Notes under the pieces: generated by a model
What the model was told of the DNA's origin: nothing
Databases searched by the model: none
Seen by the model: the letters and a program-made list of their open reading frames with translations, nothing else
Translations under genes and position numbers: made by a program
Shown: positions 42,290 through 51,675 of the stretch, piece by piece
Layout: each line of letters starts with the position of its first letter
Numbering within the stretch: the stretch's first letter is position 1
From: an uncultured Lachnospiraceae bacterium
Lineage (GTDB): Bacteria; Bacillota; Clostridia; Lachnospirales; Lachnospiraceae
Assembly: GCA_910589195.1 (NCBI GenBank)
Contig: CAJUTC010000013.1
Coordinates: 1 to 64,000, forward strand
Reading direction: 5' to 3'
Length of the DNA stretch: 64,000 nucleotides

Positions 42290-44848
42290 TTATCCAGAAA
42301 CCCCAATATATTTTTCCAGCAGGTTTGCCACTTCATGGATATCGATTGGTTTCGCGATGTGGGCATTCATACCGCAATCCAGGCACTTTTTTATGTCGTC
42401 TGAAAACGCGTCAGCGCTCATGGCAATAATGGGGATCACCTTTCCATCCTGACGCTCTAACCCACGAATTGCCCTGGCAGCTTCATATCCGCTCATCTGA
42501 GGCATCCTAAGATCCATTAAAATAATATCATACCATCCTTCGGAAGACCCTTTAAATTTGTTCAGGCAGATTTGCCCATTTTCGGCCCAGTCCAATTCCA
42601 ATCCTAATTCTGACAGCAGTTCGCTGGCAATTTCCCAGTTTAACTCATTATCCTCTGCCAAAAGCGCCCTCTTTCCGGAAAAGTCAGAAGCACCTCTTTT
42701 TTCCGGATAAATGCTTTCCGGTTCTTTTGCCTGTGAAAAAGGCCTGAGTCCATATAATAAGGTAGACGGAAACAGTGGTTTTTTGATGAAACCATTTACA
42801 CCTGCCGCTCTTGCCGCCTCCTCGATCTCTTTCCAATCATAAGAAGAAATCAGCGCCATGAAAACCTGATCGGCGCAAATCTGACGGATTTCTTTGGCCA
42901 CCTGAATCCCATCCATTCCCGGAAGTTCTGATTTCACCAGCACTATATCATAGGACTTACCTTCTTTGCACCGTTTTTGTACTGCCTGGGCCGCCTTCTG
43001 TCCGTCTAAGACCCATTCCGCATAAACTCCCATGGATTGCAATACCTTTTCCGCCTCTTCGCATACATTTTGATCATCATCTACAAGCAGCAGGTTCCAG
43101 GCCGGAAGCTTCCAGTCTGTTTCCTTTTCTGGAGCCTTTTCCAAATCCAGCACCACATGGAACTCCGTGCCTTTTCCTTGCTCACTTTCTACCTCTATAG
43201 TTCCGTTCATGGCATCCACTATGTATTTGGTAATTGCCATACCAAGGCCGGCCCCTTCTGTCTTTTCAATCCGTGCGTTATCCTCACGCATAAAAGACTG
43301 GAAAATTTTATCTTTAAACTCCTTTGACATGCCAATGCCATTGTCCTTGACACGGAAATGGATTCGAATGTAATCGCTCCCCTTCGGAGAATGCTCCTCA
43401 TACAGCACTGCCTGGATCTGGCCTCCTTCTGGCGTAAACTTAGTTGCGTTGCCCAAAAGGTTTAATAAAATCTGGTTCAGCCGAAGACCGTCGCTGAAAA
43501 TATCTTCCCACCATATGTTTTGGACATAAACATCAAATTGCTGTTTTTTCCCATTCGTCTGAGGCTGCACAATATGGATAATCCCTTCCATTAATTCACT
43601 TAAGGAAATGGGTTCGTTCTTTAACGTAAGCCTGCCACTTTCAATCTTTGACATATCAAGGATATCATTGATCAGGCCCAGCAGATGGCGGCTAGAAATC
43701 GTAATCTTTTTCAGGCAGTCCTGAACCTGTTGGATATTTTCAATATTAGCGGAGGCTATGGCCGTCATTCCTACAATGCCGTTCATAGGTGTACGGATAT
43801 CGTGGCTCATATTTGAAAGGAACTCACTTTTCGCTTTGTTTGCCCGTTCTGCTGTCTGCCTGGCCTCATCTAAGTCACGAACCTGCTTTCTGGTTAACCG
43901 GAAGTATCCGGCAAATGCCAAAAGAAGCGCCGTCATAATCAGAGCACAATCCCGCATGGTTGTGATTACCCACTGATGCCCCAGGGCATCAATACTTTCA
44001 TCTACTGTACCGTAAGGCATAAACAGCATCAAATGCCACTCCGAATAGGGCAGGCTGGAGCAATGCAGATGCCGCCGTTCCCCATCTACTGTAATCTGTC
44101 CGGAATATGACTGATCATCTTCCATAGCCTTTCTTAACTGTGCAATGTACTGCTCTGTATCCTTTCCTTCCACCCGTTCATATTGAGTACGAACCCGCTC
44201 AAAATAATTATCTCCGCTTACGCCATCACCTTGGATAATAAAGCTTCCGTCCCGGCGGATAATAGAATAGTTTACCTCCGCTCCCATATCCGCTACGGTC
44301 AGCGTATCGCTTAAATATTCAGACGGAAGGCCTGCCACCAACGCAATACAGGTCTTTCCATTTTCCATGGGATATTTGGCCGGAACCCCCATTAAGACTA
44401 CCTTTTGTCCCAGTTGATCCGTCCCCATAGCCAGCTTTTCTTCGCCTCTGTTGATAGAATTAAAAAATCCATCCTGCCCGTCCACATCGATCTGCGGCCC
44501 ATATATCATATCAAAACTTCCGTCATTACAGTAAAAAGCCAGGTAATCAAATCCCCTAGCTCTTGCGTTGTAGGTCAAGGTTACTTGCCTCACTCGTTTA
44601 CTGGTTACGCTTCCCGGAGGAACGGAATCTACCAACGCTTCTACTTGGGACAGCCGAAGCTCAATGGTAGTGCCAAAATGCATGGCTACCTGCTGGCTCA
44701 TTCCGGACATGTACATTTCGCCGATCTGGCTGATCGTTTCTGCACCCTTTTGGTTCATCCGCACTGCCAGAGAAGTAAAAATATAAACACAGAAAACAGA
44801 TACCAGGATCAGGCTGATAAACAGAAAACGAATCGTTTTGTGTTTCAT
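42290..44848 (-). CDS. hybrid sensor histidine kinase with two receiver domains
   Basis: The product has 852 residues. A membrane helix at about 7-28, a large extracellular sensor of about 265 residues of dCACHE type, and a second helix near 300-320 are followed by HisKA (FLSNMSHDIRTPMNGIVGM, His near 350) and an ATPase domain (LLGNATKFTPEGG, FRVKDNGIGMS, GAGLGMAITK). Two receivers follow. The first (NLLLVDDDQNVCEEA, VLVKSELPGMDG) lacks the phosphorylated Asp, which is Lys. The second (LLAEDNELNWEIA, IILMDLRMPQMSG) keeps it. It probably senses the solute protein encoded next to it. Confidence 0.9.
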   Translation of the reverse strand: MKHKTIRFLFISLILVSVFCVYIFTSLAVRMNQKGAETISQIGEMYMSGMSQQVAMHFGTTIELRLSQVEALVDSVPPGSVTSKRVRQVTLTYNARARGFDYLAFYCNDGSFDMIYGPQIDVDGQDGFFNSINRGEEKLAMGTDQLGQKVVLMGVPAKYPMENGKTCIALVAGLPSEYLSDTLTVADMGAEVNYSIIRRDGSFIIQGDGVSGDNYFERVRTQYERVEGKDTEQYIAQLRKAMEDDQSYSGQITVDGERRHLHCSSLPYSEWHLMLFMPYGTVDESIDALGHQWVITTMRDCALIMTALLLAFAGYFRLTRKQVRDLDEARQTAERANKAKSEFLSNMSHDIRTPMNGIVGMTAIASANIENIQQVQDCLKKITISSRHLLGLINDILDMSKIESGRLTLKNEPISLSELMEGIIHIVQPQTNGKKQQFDVYVQNIWWEDIFSDGLRLNQILLNLLGNATKFTPEGGQIQAVLYEEHSPKGSDYIRIHFRVKDNGIGMSKEFKDKIFQSFMREDNARIEKTEGAGLGMAITKYIVDAMNGTIEVESEQGKGTEFHVVLDLEKAPEKETDWKLPAWNLLLVDDDQNVCEEAEKVLQSMGVYAEWVLDGQKAAQAVQKRCKEGKSYDIVLVKSELPGMDGIQVAKEIRQICADQVFMALISSYDWKEIEEAARAAGVNGFIKKPLFPSTLLYGLRPFSQAKEPESIYPEKRGASDFSGKRALLAEDNELNWEIASELLSELGLELDWAENGQICLNKFKGSSEGWYDIILMDLRMPQMSGYEAARAIRGLERQDGKVIPIIAMSADAFSDDIKKCLDCGMNAHIAKPIDIHEVANLLEKYIGVSG

Positions 44849-44933
44849 CTCTCAACTCCCTCCAAAATTCCTAATTATACCCATTATACCATCTCTGCCC
44901 AAAAATAGGTAGACCCTTCTTTACTTTAAAAAT

Positions 44934-44963
44934 TAAAAAAGAACCTTACCACACAGGATTCTT
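44934..44963 (-). terminator. terminator after radA
   Basis: AGAATCCT and AGGTTCT arms, with one mismatch, followed on the minus strand by a T-run. It lies about 50 bases past the radA stop. Confidence 0.55.
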
Positions 44964-45014
44964 ATTCTGATTACCACGTTTAGCAAAACACGCCAGTAAC
45001 ACATTTTGCCGGAT

Positions 45015-46406
45015 TTACAGAAGCGCCCCGATCGCTTCTCTTACATTTGACACCCCAATCAGGCGGATCCCTTCCACAGGCTTCATCTTCTCCAGACAAA
45101 GCTTAGGCAGGACGCAGGTGGTAAACCCTAGTTTCCTGGCTTCGTGTACCCGCTGCTCTGCCATGGATACTGCCCGGACCTCGCCCGCAAGCCCTACCTC
45201 CCCAAAGATAACCGCCAAAGGATCAACTGGCTTATCTTTATAGCTGGAAATCATGGCGATTACAATTGCCAAATCCATGGCAGGTTCGCTCATCCTAAGT
45301 CCTCCCGCAACATTTACGTAAGCGTCAAAACGTCCCAGATCATAGCGGCACCGTTTTTCCAATACTGCCATTAAAAGATTTACCCGGTTATAGTCAGCTC
45401 CTGCCGCGGTTCTTCTGGCCATGCCGAAATTCGTTTCCGTAATCAGCGCCTGAACCTCTAGTAAAATGCAGCGGGTTCCTTCCATTAAGCATGCCACTAC
45501 AGCGCCCGAAGCATCCTTTGGCCGACCACTCAGCAAAAATTCCGAAGGGTTTTTTACCTCACTTAACCCTTCTTCCAGCATTTCAAATACGCCAATTTCA
45601 TTAGTAGAGCCAAACCGGTTTTTCACGCCCCGGAGAATCCGGTAAGAAGCTGTCCTCTCTCCTTCAAAATATAGCACCGTATCCACCATATGCTCCAGCA
45701 CCCTTGGCCCGGCTACCACCCCTTCTTTCGTTACATGCCCTACAATAAAAATAGCGGTTCCAAGGCCTTTTGCAAGCTGCATCAGCACATTCGTAGACTC
45801 CCTGACCTGGCTCACGCTCCCTGGAGCGGAACTGATATCTTCCCGGTACATTGTCTGGATGGAATCAACTACTACTATATCCGGTTTGCGCTCCTGAATC
45901 ACTTCCTGGATCTGCTCCAAATTCGTTTCACACAAAAACCGCAGCTCTCCCGTAACTTTGCCAATCCGGTTTGCCCTTAGTTTAATCTGCTTTAACGATT
46001 CTTCTCCTGATATATACAAAACCTGTTTTCCCTCTGCTGCCAGATTGCGGCAGACCTGAAGCAGCAAGGTCGATTTCCCGATTCCCGGATCGCCACCTAC
46101 TAAAACCAGGGATCCGGCTACCACACCGCTTCCCAGCACCCGGTCCAATTCATCAAATCCGGTCCCCATCCGATCTTGCTCATCAACAGAAATTTCCGAC
46201 AGCAGAGCCGGCTTTACCGGATTCCTCCCTATCGTTTTATTCATGCCGCCAATGCCCCTGGCCGGCATTTTGACCGATGAATTTAGGGATACTGGTTCTT
46301 CCACCATGGTATTCCACTGCCTGCATCCTGGGCATTGTCCCATCCATTTGCTGCTTTCGTATCCACATTCCTTACAAAAAAATACGGTTGCTTTTGCTTT
46401 TGCCAT
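45015..46406 (-). CDS. radA: DNA repair protein RadA
   Basis: This 463-residue recombination and branch-migration ATPase has an N-terminal zinc finger with CKECGYESSKWMGQCPGC, Walker A GGDPGIGKST, the RadA motif KNRFGSTNEIGVFEM, and a C-terminal Lon-like domain ending with AEQRVHEARKLGF. The length is normal. The start lies 48 bases after the previous gene's stop and just past a terminator, so transcription may be partly separate. Confidence 0.96.
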   Translation of the reverse strand: MAKAKATVFFCKECGYESSKWMGQCPGCRQWNTMVEEPVSLNSSVKMPARGIGGMNKTIGRNPVKPALLSEISVDEQDRMGTGFDELDRVLGSGVVAGSLVLVGGDPGIGKSTLLLQVCRNLAAEGKQVLYISGEESLKQIKLRANRIGKVTGELRFLCETNLEQIQEVIQERKPDIVVVDSIQTMYREDISSAPGSVSQVRESTNVLMQLAKGLGTAIFIVGHVTKEGVVAGPRVLEHMVDTVLYFEGERTASYRILRGVKNRFGSTNEIGVFEMLEEGLSEVKNPSEFLLSGRPKDASGAVVACLMEGTRCILLEVQALITETNFGMARRTAAGADYNRVNLLMAVLEKRCRYDLGRFDAYVNVAGGLRMSEPAMDLAIVIAMISSYKDKPVDPLAVIFGEVGLAGEVRAVSMAEQRVHEARKLGFTTCVLPKLCLEKMKPVEGIRLIGVSNVREAIGALL

Positions 46407-46415
46407 GTTCCCTCC

Positions 46416-46444
46416 ATAAAAAAGGCTGCGCTTGGGCGCAGCCT
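46416..46444 (-). terminator. terminator upstream of radA
   Basis: AGGCTGCGC/GCGCAGCCT around a four-base loop, with a run of seven T on the minus strand. It ends the preceding unit and leaves the radA ribosome site (GGAGGG) directly after it. Confidence 0.85.
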
Positions 46445-46453
46445 CTTGCTTTC

Positions 46454-46867
46454 CTAAACTTTCAAAATTTTTAATTCAACTGGCTTCTCGTCTTCCAAAT
46501 CAATATTGATTCCCAGTTTTCCGCTCATATTGGTGGTGATTTCTCCTGTCACTGCCCCATCTTCGTAAATCTTATATGCCGTATTCTCTTCTAACTGTAC
46601 TATCACCTGGGAAGCCTTATATCCCTCCAGAAGGCAGGTAATCCCCTCATCATGCTCTGCAAAATTTGATACGGTTGTACCCGGAACGGACTCATACACA
46701 AACATGCCGTTTCGCTCCAGTTTTGTAATCTCATAAAAAGTTTTTACCTTATACAAATCGCCCTGATGTTCAAAATCCTGTTTTTTGGACTTTTCATTCA
46801 GTGAATAATTGCCAAAGCTAATGGTTCCGTCCTGTTCTGTCTGAATTAAAGATTCAATTCCTGGCAT
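46454..46867 (-). CDS. small protein of unknown function
   Basis: This 137-residue soluble, acidic protein is rich in beta structure: ISFGNYSLNEKSKKQDFEHQ, LYKVKTFYEITKLERNGMF, and a terminal VELKILKV. Similar proteins in related bacteria have been labelled endosialidase, but no catalytic motif supports that. It lies between clpC and radA in the same direction, with a terminator after it. Function unknown. Confidence 0.75.
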   Translation of the reverse strand: MPGIESLIQTEQDGTISFGNYSLNEKSKKQDFEHQGDLYKVKTFYEITKLERNGMFVYESVPGTTVSNFAEHDEGITCLLEGYKASQVIVQLEENTAYKIYEDGAVTGEITTNMSGKLGINIDLEDEKPVELKILKV

Positions 46868-47003
46868 CGTTTTGCCCTCCTAGTATTTTACTTATCCTTA
46901 TGTGGTTTCTGGCCCGTGGCCTTTTAAAGACCAATATGCACAAAAATGCAATTTAATTATACACGAATTCCCGAAAAATAGCCAGTAAAACCTTTTCGAA
47001 ATC

Positions 47004-49481
47004 TCAGTGGATTTCCTGGAGCACCGCTTCCTTTTTTCCTGAAAATGTAAGGATATCTTCTGACGCGCCCACCAGCACATCCTCTCCGCCTTTAATGGAT
47101 CCGTCTAAAATTTCCTCTGCCAGCTTATCCTCTAACATATTCTGTATGGTACGCCTAAGGGGCCTTGCGCCATATTTTTCATCATAACCTTTTTCAATCA
47201 AAAGGCTGGTAGCTTCCGGTGAAATTTCCAGCGTAATCCCTGTTTGTTCCTTTGTCCGCTTTAAAATAGATGCCAGCATAATGGACGCAATGTTCTTCAT
47301 ATGTTCCTTATTTAACTGATGGAATACAATAATATCATCAATACGGTTTAAAAATTCCGGTTTAAACATCCGTTTTACTTCTGCCATAACCCGTTCTTTC
47401 ATGAAGTCATAGTTCGCTTTCTCATCACTGGAAGAAGCAAAGCCTAACCGCTTGGGTGAAATAATATTTTCCGCCCCCGCGTTGGAAGTCATAATCAGTA
47501 TGGTATTTTTAAAGTTAATTTTCCTTCCCTGAGCATCTGTAATATGGCCGTCGTCTAGTACCTGGAGTAATACATTAAACACATCCGGATGGGCTTTTTC
47601 TACTTCGTCAAATAAAATAACGGAATAGGGATTTCTCCTAACCTTTTCGCTAAGCTGCCCTCCCTCGTCATATCCCACATATCCGGGAGGCGATCCGATC
47701 ATTTTAGAAACGCTGTGTTTCTCCATATATTCGGACATATCCACCCGGATTAAAGCAGATTCCGTTCCGAACATTGCTTCTGCCAATGCTTTCGAAAGCT
47801 CTGTTTTTCCCACGCCAGTTGGCCCTAAAAGCAGAAAAGAGCCAATTGGCCGCTTGGGATCTTTTAACCCTACCCGGCCACGTCGTATGGCTTTGGAAAT
47901 GGCGCTTACCGCCTCATCCTGGCCCACCACCCGCTGATGCAGGATGGATTCCAGCTTTCTAAGCCGCTCCGATTCCTCTTCCTCCAGCTTCTTTACCGGG
48001 ATCTTCGTCCACCCGGCTACCACATCCGCAATCTCATTTTCACTTACTACAAGCTTTCGGGTATGCTTTTCTTTTTCCCACTTTGTTCGGATTTTATCGA
48101 TTTTATCCCGCTTCTTCTGCTGCTTCTTCTTAATATCCCCGGCCTTTTCGTAGGCTTCTGCCTTAACGGCTGACTCTTTCTGCGCCTCTAAGATTTCAAT
48201 TTCTTTTTCCAATTCCTTAATCTCTTCCGGTTCCACAAAATTGGTCAGCCGCACTTTCGAAGCTGCTTCATCTACTAAATCAATGGCTTTATCAGGGAGA
48301 AACCGATCATTAATGTAACGGGCAGACAGCTTTACTGCCGCCTCTAAGGCATCGTCGGTTATGGTCACCTTATGATGCTCCTCGTATCGGGCACGAAGCC
48401 CCTTTAAGATGGAGATGGTTTCCTCCTGTCCCGGTTCTTCCACCGTTACCGGCTGGAAGCGTCGCTCCAGGGCGGCATCTTTTTCAATATATTTGCGGTA
48501 TTCTTCAATGGTGGTTGCCCCGATTAACTGGATTTCTCCTCTTGCCAGGGACGGCTTTAAAATATTGGATGCGTCAATTGCCCCTTCAGCGCCGCCCGCG
48601 CCAATAATTGTATGGATCTCATCAATAAATAAAAGAACCTGCCCGTCTGACATTACCTCTGCCAGCACCCGCTTGATCCGTTCCTCAAACTCGCCACGGT
48701 ATTTGGAACCCGCAACCATACCGGATAAATCCAGGGTTACCACCCGTTTTTTCGCTATGGTTTCCGGCACATTGCCAGAGGCAATCATCTGGGCTAAACC
48801 CTCTACCACAGCCGTTTTCCCTACTCCCGGCTCTCCAATCAGGCAGGGATTGTTTTTTGTCCTTCTGCTTAAAATCTGAATCACTCTCTGGATCTCCGCC
48901 TCACGGCCAATTACCGGATCCAGTTTCCCTTCTCCTGCCAGTACGGTTAAATCACGGCTGTAATTGTCAAGCATGGGAGTATTCGCCTTCCCTCTGGAAA
49001 TGCTACGGTTTCCCTGAAGTTCCTCTTTCGCGGAAGCGGGGGCATCCTCCCCCATAGCAGACAGCAGATCAATATAAAGCTTTTGAATGCTGATCCCTAA
49101 TGTATTCAAAAGCCTGGAAGCCACACAGTCGCCTTCTTTTATCAACGCGATTAAAAGATGCTCTGTCCCGATTAAGGGTGCCCGGAACCGTACCGCTTCC
49201 TTATAGCTATTTTCCAGCACCCGTCCGGCGCTGGGGGTATAGCTGTTTTGCTCAGCCAAACCTACTGACTGATTTGGTGATATTAACTGGCTTACCAGTT
49301 CCATTACTTTCTCTTCCCGGACGCCGCTTTCTGCCAGTACCTTAGCAGCCACCCCGGAACCTTCATGAAGCAGGCCAATCAGCAGATGTTCCGTTCCCAC
49401 ATAATTATGGCCCAGTGTTTCTGCCGCGTTTACCGCAAGGGAAATTGCCTCCCTTGCTTTTGTTGTAAATCGATCAATCAT
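47004..49481 (-). CDS. clpC: ATP-dependent Clp protease ATP-binding subunit ClpC
   Basis: This 825-residue AAA+ unfoldase has N-terminal repeats at about 1-150 (FTTKAREAISLAVNAAETLGHNYVGTEHLLIGLL), Walker A sites GEPGVGKT and GPTGVGKT, a UVR-type linker near 430-460, and arginine fingers in both modules. It partners ClpP to remove proteins tagged by McsB arginine phosphorylation. It is the last gene of the gntR-mcsA-mcsB-clpC operon, 16 bases after mcsB. Confidence 0.96.
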   Translation of the reverse strand: MIDRFTTKAREAISLAVNAAETLGHNYVGTEHLLIGLLHEGSGVAAKVLAESGVREEKVMELVSQLISPNQSVGLAEQNSYTPSAGRVLENSYKEAVRFRAPLIGTEHLLIALIKEGDCVASRLLNTLGISIQKLYIDLLSAMGEDAPASAKEELQGNRSISRGKANTPMLDNYSRDLTVLAGEGKLDPVIGREAEIQRVIQILSRRTKNNPCLIGEPGVGKTAVVEGLAQMIASGNVPETIAKKRVVTLDLSGMVAGSKYRGEFEERIKRVLAEVMSDGQVLLFIDEIHTIIGAGGAEGAIDASNILKPSLARGEIQLIGATTIEEYRKYIEKDAALERRFQPVTVEEPGQEETISILKGLRARYEEHHKVTITDDALEAAVKLSARYINDRFLPDKAIDLVDEAASKVRLTNFVEPEEIKELEKEIEILEAQKESAVKAEAYEKAGDIKKKQQKKRDKIDKIRTKWEKEKHTRKLVVSENEIADVVAGWTKIPVKKLEEEESERLRKLESILHQRVVGQDEAVSAISKAIRRGRVGLKDPKRPIGSFLLLGPTGVGKTELSKALAEAMFGTESALIRVDMSEYMEKHSVSKMIGSPPGYVGYDEGGQLSEKVRRNPYSVILFDEVEKAHPDVFNVLLQVLDDGHITDAQGRKINFKNTILIMTSNAGAENIISPKRLGFASSSDEKANYDFMKERVMAEVKRMFKPEFLNRIDDIIVFHQLNKEHMKNIASIMLASILKRTKEQTGITLEISPEATSLLIEKGYDEKYGARPLRRTIQNMLEDKLAEEILDGSIKGGEDVLVGASEDILTFSGKKEAVLQEIH

Positions 49482-49497
49482 TTTGTTCGTCCTTTCT

Positions 49498-50532
49498 TTA
49501 TACCAGCTCTGGCAACTCTTTCCGGATATACGCTGCCCTGGCTACATCCAGTTCTTCTTTGCTTAACGGCTTATGGGAAAGCTTTTGAAGATTCGCCGTC
49601 TGGATTCCTAACATCAGGCGGTAAATCGAACAAGGCTCCCGGAACCTTAAAATGTTATCATCAGCCCCTGCCATCATCTGGGAAAGGAAAATCATAGCAT
49701 CCTTTCCGGAAAGACGTCTGGCATACTTTAATACGCCGTAAGATTTGTAGGCTTCATCCTCCCGCTCTAGTCGGTGGTTTTTCAGAGCCTTTTCCCTTAC
49801 CTGCTGCTCCTGGCTGTTTAACTGCCCCGCGGCCTGATTCACCAGATCAATAATCTCCTGCTCTGTGGAGCCTAATGTCTTCTGGTTTACAACTTCATAC
49901 AACGCGCCATAGTTTTCGCTTCCCTCTCCGTATACGCCCCGAAGGCTGACGCCAAACCGGCTCATATCCCCTATCAGGCTCTGGAATTTCTTTCCCATGG
50001 ATAAGGTGGGAAGGTGAAGGGTAACAGAAGCCCTAAGGCCTGTGCCTGTATTTGTAGGGAAGGATGTTAAATATCCGTATTTTTCATCAAATGCGTAAGA
50101 AAATCTGGCATTCACATAATCGTCGGTCTGATCTGCCATCCTCCAAAGCTCGCCAAGGGAAAGGCTGGAAGAAAGGAACTGCATCCGGATATGGTCGTCA
50201 CCATTTAAGACAATACTAACGCTTTCATCTCTGGAAACAATCAGGCCTACTGTTTCTTTTTTTTCCAGAATGCTGGAATTTAAAATCCGCCGCTCCCGAA
50301 GGGTTCTGCGGCTTAACTCATCCAATTCTTCCAGGTATGCGTATTCGTAATCCCTTCCGTCCAGTTCCTTTAAATTTCTCAGGCCAAATTCCAGCCTTTT
50401 TACTAATTCTTCACTTTCCATAGGAGCCAGGGTTTTTGGAAACCGGTACTGATCCCAGTTCCGAACCAGCCGGATTCTGCTGTTTACCACATTCGGCCTT
50501 CTGTTTTCAGTTTGCTCAAACCATTTATGCAT
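49498..50532 (-). CDS. mcsB: protein arginine kinase McsB
   Basis: The product has 344 residues. Motifs of the phosphagen kinase fold are SRIRLVRNWDQYRFP at the start, ERRILNSSILEKKETVGLIVSRDESVSIVLNGDDHIRMQ in part (nucleotide and substrate loops), and TNTGTGLRASVTLHLP. It marks unfolded proteins with phosphoarginine for ClpCP. The start overlaps mcsA by eight bases. Confidence 0.95.
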   Translation of the reverse strand: MHKWFEQTENRRPNVVNSRIRLVRNWDQYRFPKTLAPMESEELVKRLEFGLRNLKELDGRDYEYAYLEELDELSRRTLRERRILNSSILEKKETVGLIVSRDESVSIVLNGDDHIRMQFLSSSLSLGELWRMADQTDDYVNARFSYAFDEKYGYLTSFPTNTGTGLRASVTLHLPTLSMGKKFQSLIGDMSRFGVSLRGVYGEGSENYGALYEVVNQKTLGSTEQEIIDLVNQAAGQLNSQEQQVREKALKNHRLEREDEAYKSYGVLKYARRLSGKDAMIFLSQMMAGADDNILRFREPCSIYRLMLGIQTANLQKLSHKPLSKEELDVARAAYIRKELPELV

Positions 50533-51088
50533 CTTGCTCCTCCTCCCGGTTTAACCCTTTAATCTGATCCCGGTACTGAGCCGCCATCTCATACTCTTCC
50601 TTCAAAACTGCTTCCTGGAGCCGTGCTTTTAATACTTCTAGCTTTTCATCTCTTGATAATTCAGGCTCCGCCTGGCTGCCACCCACTGTCTTTGGAATAG
50701 CCGCTATCTTCTGGAACTTTGGCTTTTTCCCTGTATGGGCGCTGCTGCCTTGAAGTTTTTTCATTTTGTCACCGATTAAAAGATCAAAGACGCTGTAGCA
50801 ATCTGGACATCCGAAACGGCTGTTTTCTACAAATTCCTGATAGCTGGTTTTACAGACAGGACATACAATTTGCTGGAGCTTATCTTCTTTATGGCTGCTT
50901 CCTTCCACCCCAAGCAGGGTAGAAAGAATCTTTCCTAAAGGAAACTCCCCGTCAAAAATAGCTGAATAATGTCCAAAATCCATTTCTTTCGCGCACTGGC
51001 TGCAAAGGTTATGTTCATTTTTGACTCCGTTAATCACTTCCGTATATTTAATATTTGCTTCCCTGATCTTACACTTTTCACATAACAT
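50525..51088 (-). CDS. mcsA: McsA, activator of McsB
   Basis: The product has 187 residues from ATG 51088 (GGAGGA upstream). Four zinc-binding CxxC motifs are seen: CEKCKIREANIKY, CSQCAKEM, CPVCKTSYQEF and CPDCYSVF. The C-terminal UVR-type motif is LQEAVLKEEYEMAAQYRDQIKGL. It activates and localises McsB. Overlaps mcsB at its end. Confidence 0.94.
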   Translation of the reverse strand: MLCEKCKIREANIKYTEVINGVKNEHNLCSQCAKEMDFGHYSAIFDGEFPLGKILSTLLGVEGSSHKEDKLQQIVCPVCKTSYQEFVENSRFGCPDCYSVFDLLIGDKMKKLQGSSAHTGKKPKFQKIAAIPKTVGGSQAEPELSRDEKLEVLKARLQEAVLKEEYEMAAQYRDQIKGLNREEEQDA

Positions 51089-51099
51089 TGTTGTCCTCC

Positions 51100-51492
51100 T
51101 CACTCCGTTCGCCTGTCGGAGCCCTTTGAAAACAGGTCATAGATCTCGTCTACCAATTGATGGGCCTCTTTTCTGGAAACATCCCTGCAGATTCCCCTGG
51201 CCAGCACCACACTTAAATTTTGGCGAAGCTCTTGAATCGCCTGCAGTTTATTGATGTCCAGTGCAATCACAGCGCCTTTCCGCCGATCTAGCTTCACAAA
51301 GCCCTCCTGGCGAAGCATGGAATACGCTTTATTTACTGTATGCATATTAATCCCAATCTGATCCGCAAGTGTACGGACTGAGGGCAGGGCATCCCCCTCA
51401 CAGATTGCCTCCGTAGCAATCCCTAAAATAATCTGGTTGCACAATTGGAGGTAAAAGGCTTCATCACTGTTAAAATCAATCTTTAATATCAT
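51100..51492 (-). CDS. GntR-family regulator (YtrA type) heading the clp operon
   Basis: The product has 130 residues. The N-terminal winged helix is LQLCNQIILGIATEAICEGDALPSVRTLADQIGINMHTVNKAYSML in style (typical GntR), followed by a short helical tail like the YtrA subfamily with no ligand domain. It takes the place usually held by ctsR in the mcsA-mcsB-clpC operons of Firmicutes. The promoter carries a palindrome over the -10, so it likely represses its own operon. Confidence 0.9.
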   Translation of the reverse strand: MILKIDFNSDEAFYLQLCNQIILGIATEAICEGDALPSVRTLADQIGINMHTVNKAYSMLRQEGFVKLDRRKGAVIALDINKLQAIQELRQNLSVVLARGICRDVSRKEAHQLVDEIYDLFSKGSDRRTE

Positions 51493-51522
51493 TGGCTCAC
51501 CATCTTTCGTTTTTCATGCACC

Positions 51523-51561
51523 TGTTATATGGATTGTATAACAACCACGCTAAAATGTCAA
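51523..51561 (-). promoter_or_regulatory. promoter and operator of the gntR-mcsA-mcsB-clpC operon
   Basis: TTGACA (51556-51561) and TACAAT (51533-51538) with a 17-base spacer. An inverted repeat TGTTAT/ATAACA (51523-51528 and 51538-51543, spaced 9 bases) overlaps the -10 and start site. This fits repression by the GntR protein. I see no CtsR-type box (GGTCAAA repeats) in the promoter. Confidence 0.7.
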
Positions 51562-51639
51562 GTGGATGAAACAGGGAAGAAACCAATCATGATGTGTTGT
51601 GTTACGTTTTACAGGTTGGTCAAAGAATCCACAAAAGAC

Positions 51640-51666
51640 GCGCCATCCCCAAAATGGGGATGGCGC
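51640..51666 (-). terminator. terminator of the xanthine dehydrogenase operon
   Basis: GCGCCATCCCCA/TGGGGATGGCGC stem, 12 bp, closing about 10 bases after the permease stop, with a short T-rich run on the minus strand. Confidence 0.75.
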
Positions 51667-51675
51667 TGGTTTTAC

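Noticed and set aside
48409..48879. 156-codon plus-strand frame opposite clpC
   Set aside because: It is a shadow of the clpC reading frame, with no ribosome site; similar long antisense frames occur over most GC-rich genes here.
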